DNA of 5,997 nucleotides from Candidatus Poribacteria bacterium WGA-3G (GTDB taxonomy: Bacteria > Poribacteria > WGA-4E > WGA-3G). How positions within the stretch are numbered: the first letter of the stretch is position 1; the number at the start of each line of letters is the position of its first letter. Shown in pieces: positions 4,999 through 5,997 of this stretch. The stretch is from the NCBI GenBank assembly GCA_000406005.1, contig ASZN01000149.1, positions 1-5,997 on the forward strand, written 5' to 3'. The translations under genes were made by a program, and so were the position numbers. The notes beneath the pieces were generated by a model. It was not told the origin of the DNA and searched no databases. It saw nothing but the letters and a program-made list of their open reading frames with translations.

Positions 4999-5882
4999 TG
5001 AACAATAGACAAAAACTAAAATTCGCGTTCATATTCTTCTTCACTCCTCTTTGCCTATCTGTTGTGAGTGCCGAGACACCTCCCGATTACTATAGCCCCG
5101 AAAATGTACGTAAGTTTGCTGACTTCTTATATGAACAGGGCGATTATCTCCGCGCTGTCGGTGAGTACCAACGCTATCTTTTTTATCGACCCCAAGAAAG
5201 CGAGGAGATTAATTATAGGATTGCAGTCTGTTATCGCTTCGGCGGTAAATCGGCACAAGCGATCCAAAGTTTTGAGGCACTTTTGCGGACGTACCCCGAA
5301 AGTCAATACACAAGCCGAATCTATTACCAGATCGGTGCGACCCATTTTTTCATGGATCGGTATGATCAGTCTGCCCGGTTTCTCAGTGACGCACTCCCTC
5401 GTATCACGGATAGGCGACAACATGCCGAAGCGGAGCAGCTCATTGGACTCTCTTATCTGAGACAAAAACAGTGGTCTGATGCAGGCGAGGTTTTCAGAAG
5501 ATTACAGGGATCAGATATACTGCGGATTAGAGAGAAGGCGGCGGTGTATAACATCTATGCCGAGAACGGAGAGAGGTTACCCACGCGTAGTCCTTTTTTC
5601 GCGGGTGTGCTTTCTACAGTTGTACCCGGTGCGGGACGGGTCTATACCGGTCGCTTCGCTGATGCGCTGAACACGCTGTTTACTGTTGGGTTCACAGGTT
5701 GGCAGGCTTACGACGGTTTCCAACGGGATGGTCTCGCATCGGTGAAAGGTTGGACACTCGGCACGCTTTGTGGTGTCTTCTATGTAGGGAACATCTACGG
5801 TTCCGTGATTTCGGCGCGTGTTTACAACCGTCATATAACAGATGAATTTTTGGCGACGTTGTTTATAGAGTTGCTGTATTAA
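4998..5882 (+). CDS. Exported TPR-repeat protein with C-terminal membrane domain
   Basis: From ATG 4998 this is 294 residues. The start is chosen because TGATG couples it to the previous stop and GAGGA (4990-4994) lies 3 nt upstream; the in-frame TTG at 4995 would abut that site. A signal peptide covers residues 1-25 (cut after VSA). TPR-type helix pairs follow: about 36-66 (ADFLYEQGDYLRAVGEYQRY), 71-102 (YRIAVCYRFGGKSAQAIQSF), 107-134 (YYQIGATHFFMDRYDQSARF) and 146-172 (IGLSYLRQKQWSDAGEVFRR). The C-terminal part (about 199-278) has PFFAGVLSTVVPGAGRVYTG, a PGaGxxYxG signature with hydrophobic helices on either side, resembling DUF5683/TM2-like membrane domains. It is probably anchored in the inner membrane, with the TPRs in the periplasm as a protein-interaction platform. 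YidD genes are often found near TPR proteins of this type in my experience, supporting a shared envelope role; the partner is unknown. Confidence 0.85.
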   Translation: MNNRQKLKFAFIFFFTPLCLSVVSAETPPDYYSPENVRKFADFLYEQGDYLRAVGEYQRYLFYRPQESEEINYRIAVCYRFGGKSAQAIQSFEALLRTYPESQYTSRIYYQIGATHFFMDRYDQSARFLSDALPRITDRRQHAEAEQLIGLSYLRQKQWSDAGEVFRRLQGSDILRIREKAAVYNIYAENGERLPTRSPFFAGVLSTVVPGAGRVYTGRFADALNTLFTVGFTGWQAYDGFQRDGLASVKGWTLGTLCGVFYVGNIYGSVISARVYNRHITDEFLATLFIELLY

Positions 5883-5890
5883 CATAGTTG

Positions 5891-5917
5891 TCAGTACGCA
5901 GTTTTCAGTACGCAGTT
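5891..5917. repeat. Two tandem TCAGTACGCAGTT copies
   Basis: TCAGTACGCAGTT occurs at 5891-5903 and 5905-5917, a 14-bp period, just after the TPR stop codon. The run ends AGTTAAGAG, similar to the AGTTAAAG edge of the palindrome at 4681-4768, so it may be a half-element of the same dispersed family. No gene or terminator is visible in 5883-5997. Confidence 0.6.
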
Positions 5918-5973
5918 AAGAGATGCTTTTGAGAAGTGCAAACTATAGTAAAGTTTAGAATTAACAGAACACT

Positions 5974-5997
5974 CCGCACCGGTTCGGTTAGGAAACC
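5974..5997. repeat. Partial palindromic motif at the right edge
   Basis: CCGCACCGGTTCGG (5974-5987) is an imperfect dyad centred on ACCGGT, and GGTTAGGAAACC (5986-5997) has GGTT/AACC ends with a 4-nt centre. The window stops inside this structure, so its full form and nature cannot be judged; a dispersed intergenic repeat is the likely reading. Confidence 0.3.

Noticed and set aside
5068..5460. 130-codon frame within the TPR gene and the antisense frame at 5127-5465
   Set aside because: Both are shadows: the +1 frame at 4998 has a signal peptide, TPR pattern and coupled start, while these have none.
5929..5961. TTGAGA with TATAGT or TAGAAT as a promoter at the right end
   Set aside because: Spacers are 9 and 21 bp, outside the usual range, and no downstream gene is visible in the window.

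Overview
The window reads as a chromosomal piece of a Gram-negative, environmental-type bacterium. Exported proteins with classical signal peptides, a LolA-like lipoprotein-sorting protein and a YidD-like protein point to a two-membrane envelope. Short AGGACTTACG-type and CAGTTAACAG-type repeats, a fused MNT-HEPN gene and a low-complexity GIAQ/GKTE protein resemble what I know from Candidatus Poribacteria and from cyanobacteria. I lean towards a Poribacteria-like genome, but this is inference from general resemblance and no marker gene is present.

Layout. Positions 1-1634 (minus strand) hold the 5' half (544 codons) of a large restriction-modification enzyme of the type ISP-like class: N-terminal nuclease-like region, then an N6-adenine methyltransferase with DPATGTG and NPPY motifs. 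The gene runs off the left edge. A 257-bp divergent intergenic region (1635-1891) carries a 93-bp element with 12-bp perfect inverted ends and a good promoter for the next gene. Positions 1892-2671 encode a single-chain MNT nucleotidyltransferase-HEPN fusion that keeps an internal ribosome binding site and ATG exactly at the start of the HEPN half. Next comes a small two-helix secreted or membrane protein (2772-3182) with its own promoter, whose -35 box lies inside a dyad.

The right half looks like an envelope cluster. A LolA-like exported protein (3295-4020) overlaps by 7 nt a YidD-family protein that carries an unexpected signal peptide (4014-4457). After a near-consensus promoter (4507-4535) and two small odd ORFs (a TTG-started membrane ORF ending inside a palindromic repeat, and a tetrapeptide-repeat protein), a periplasmic or membrane TPR protein with a C-terminal membrane domain follows (4998-5882), its ATG overlapping the preceding stop as TGATG. 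The last 115 bp are non-coding and contain repeat fragments.

How they may work together. The left part (R-M enzyme plus MNT-HEPN) looks like a defence or accessory segment. The right part (LolA-like, YidD-like, TPR protein) looks like a co-inherited envelope-biogenesis module interrupted by repeat-rich small ORFs. The two halves have no visible functional link beyond adjacency.
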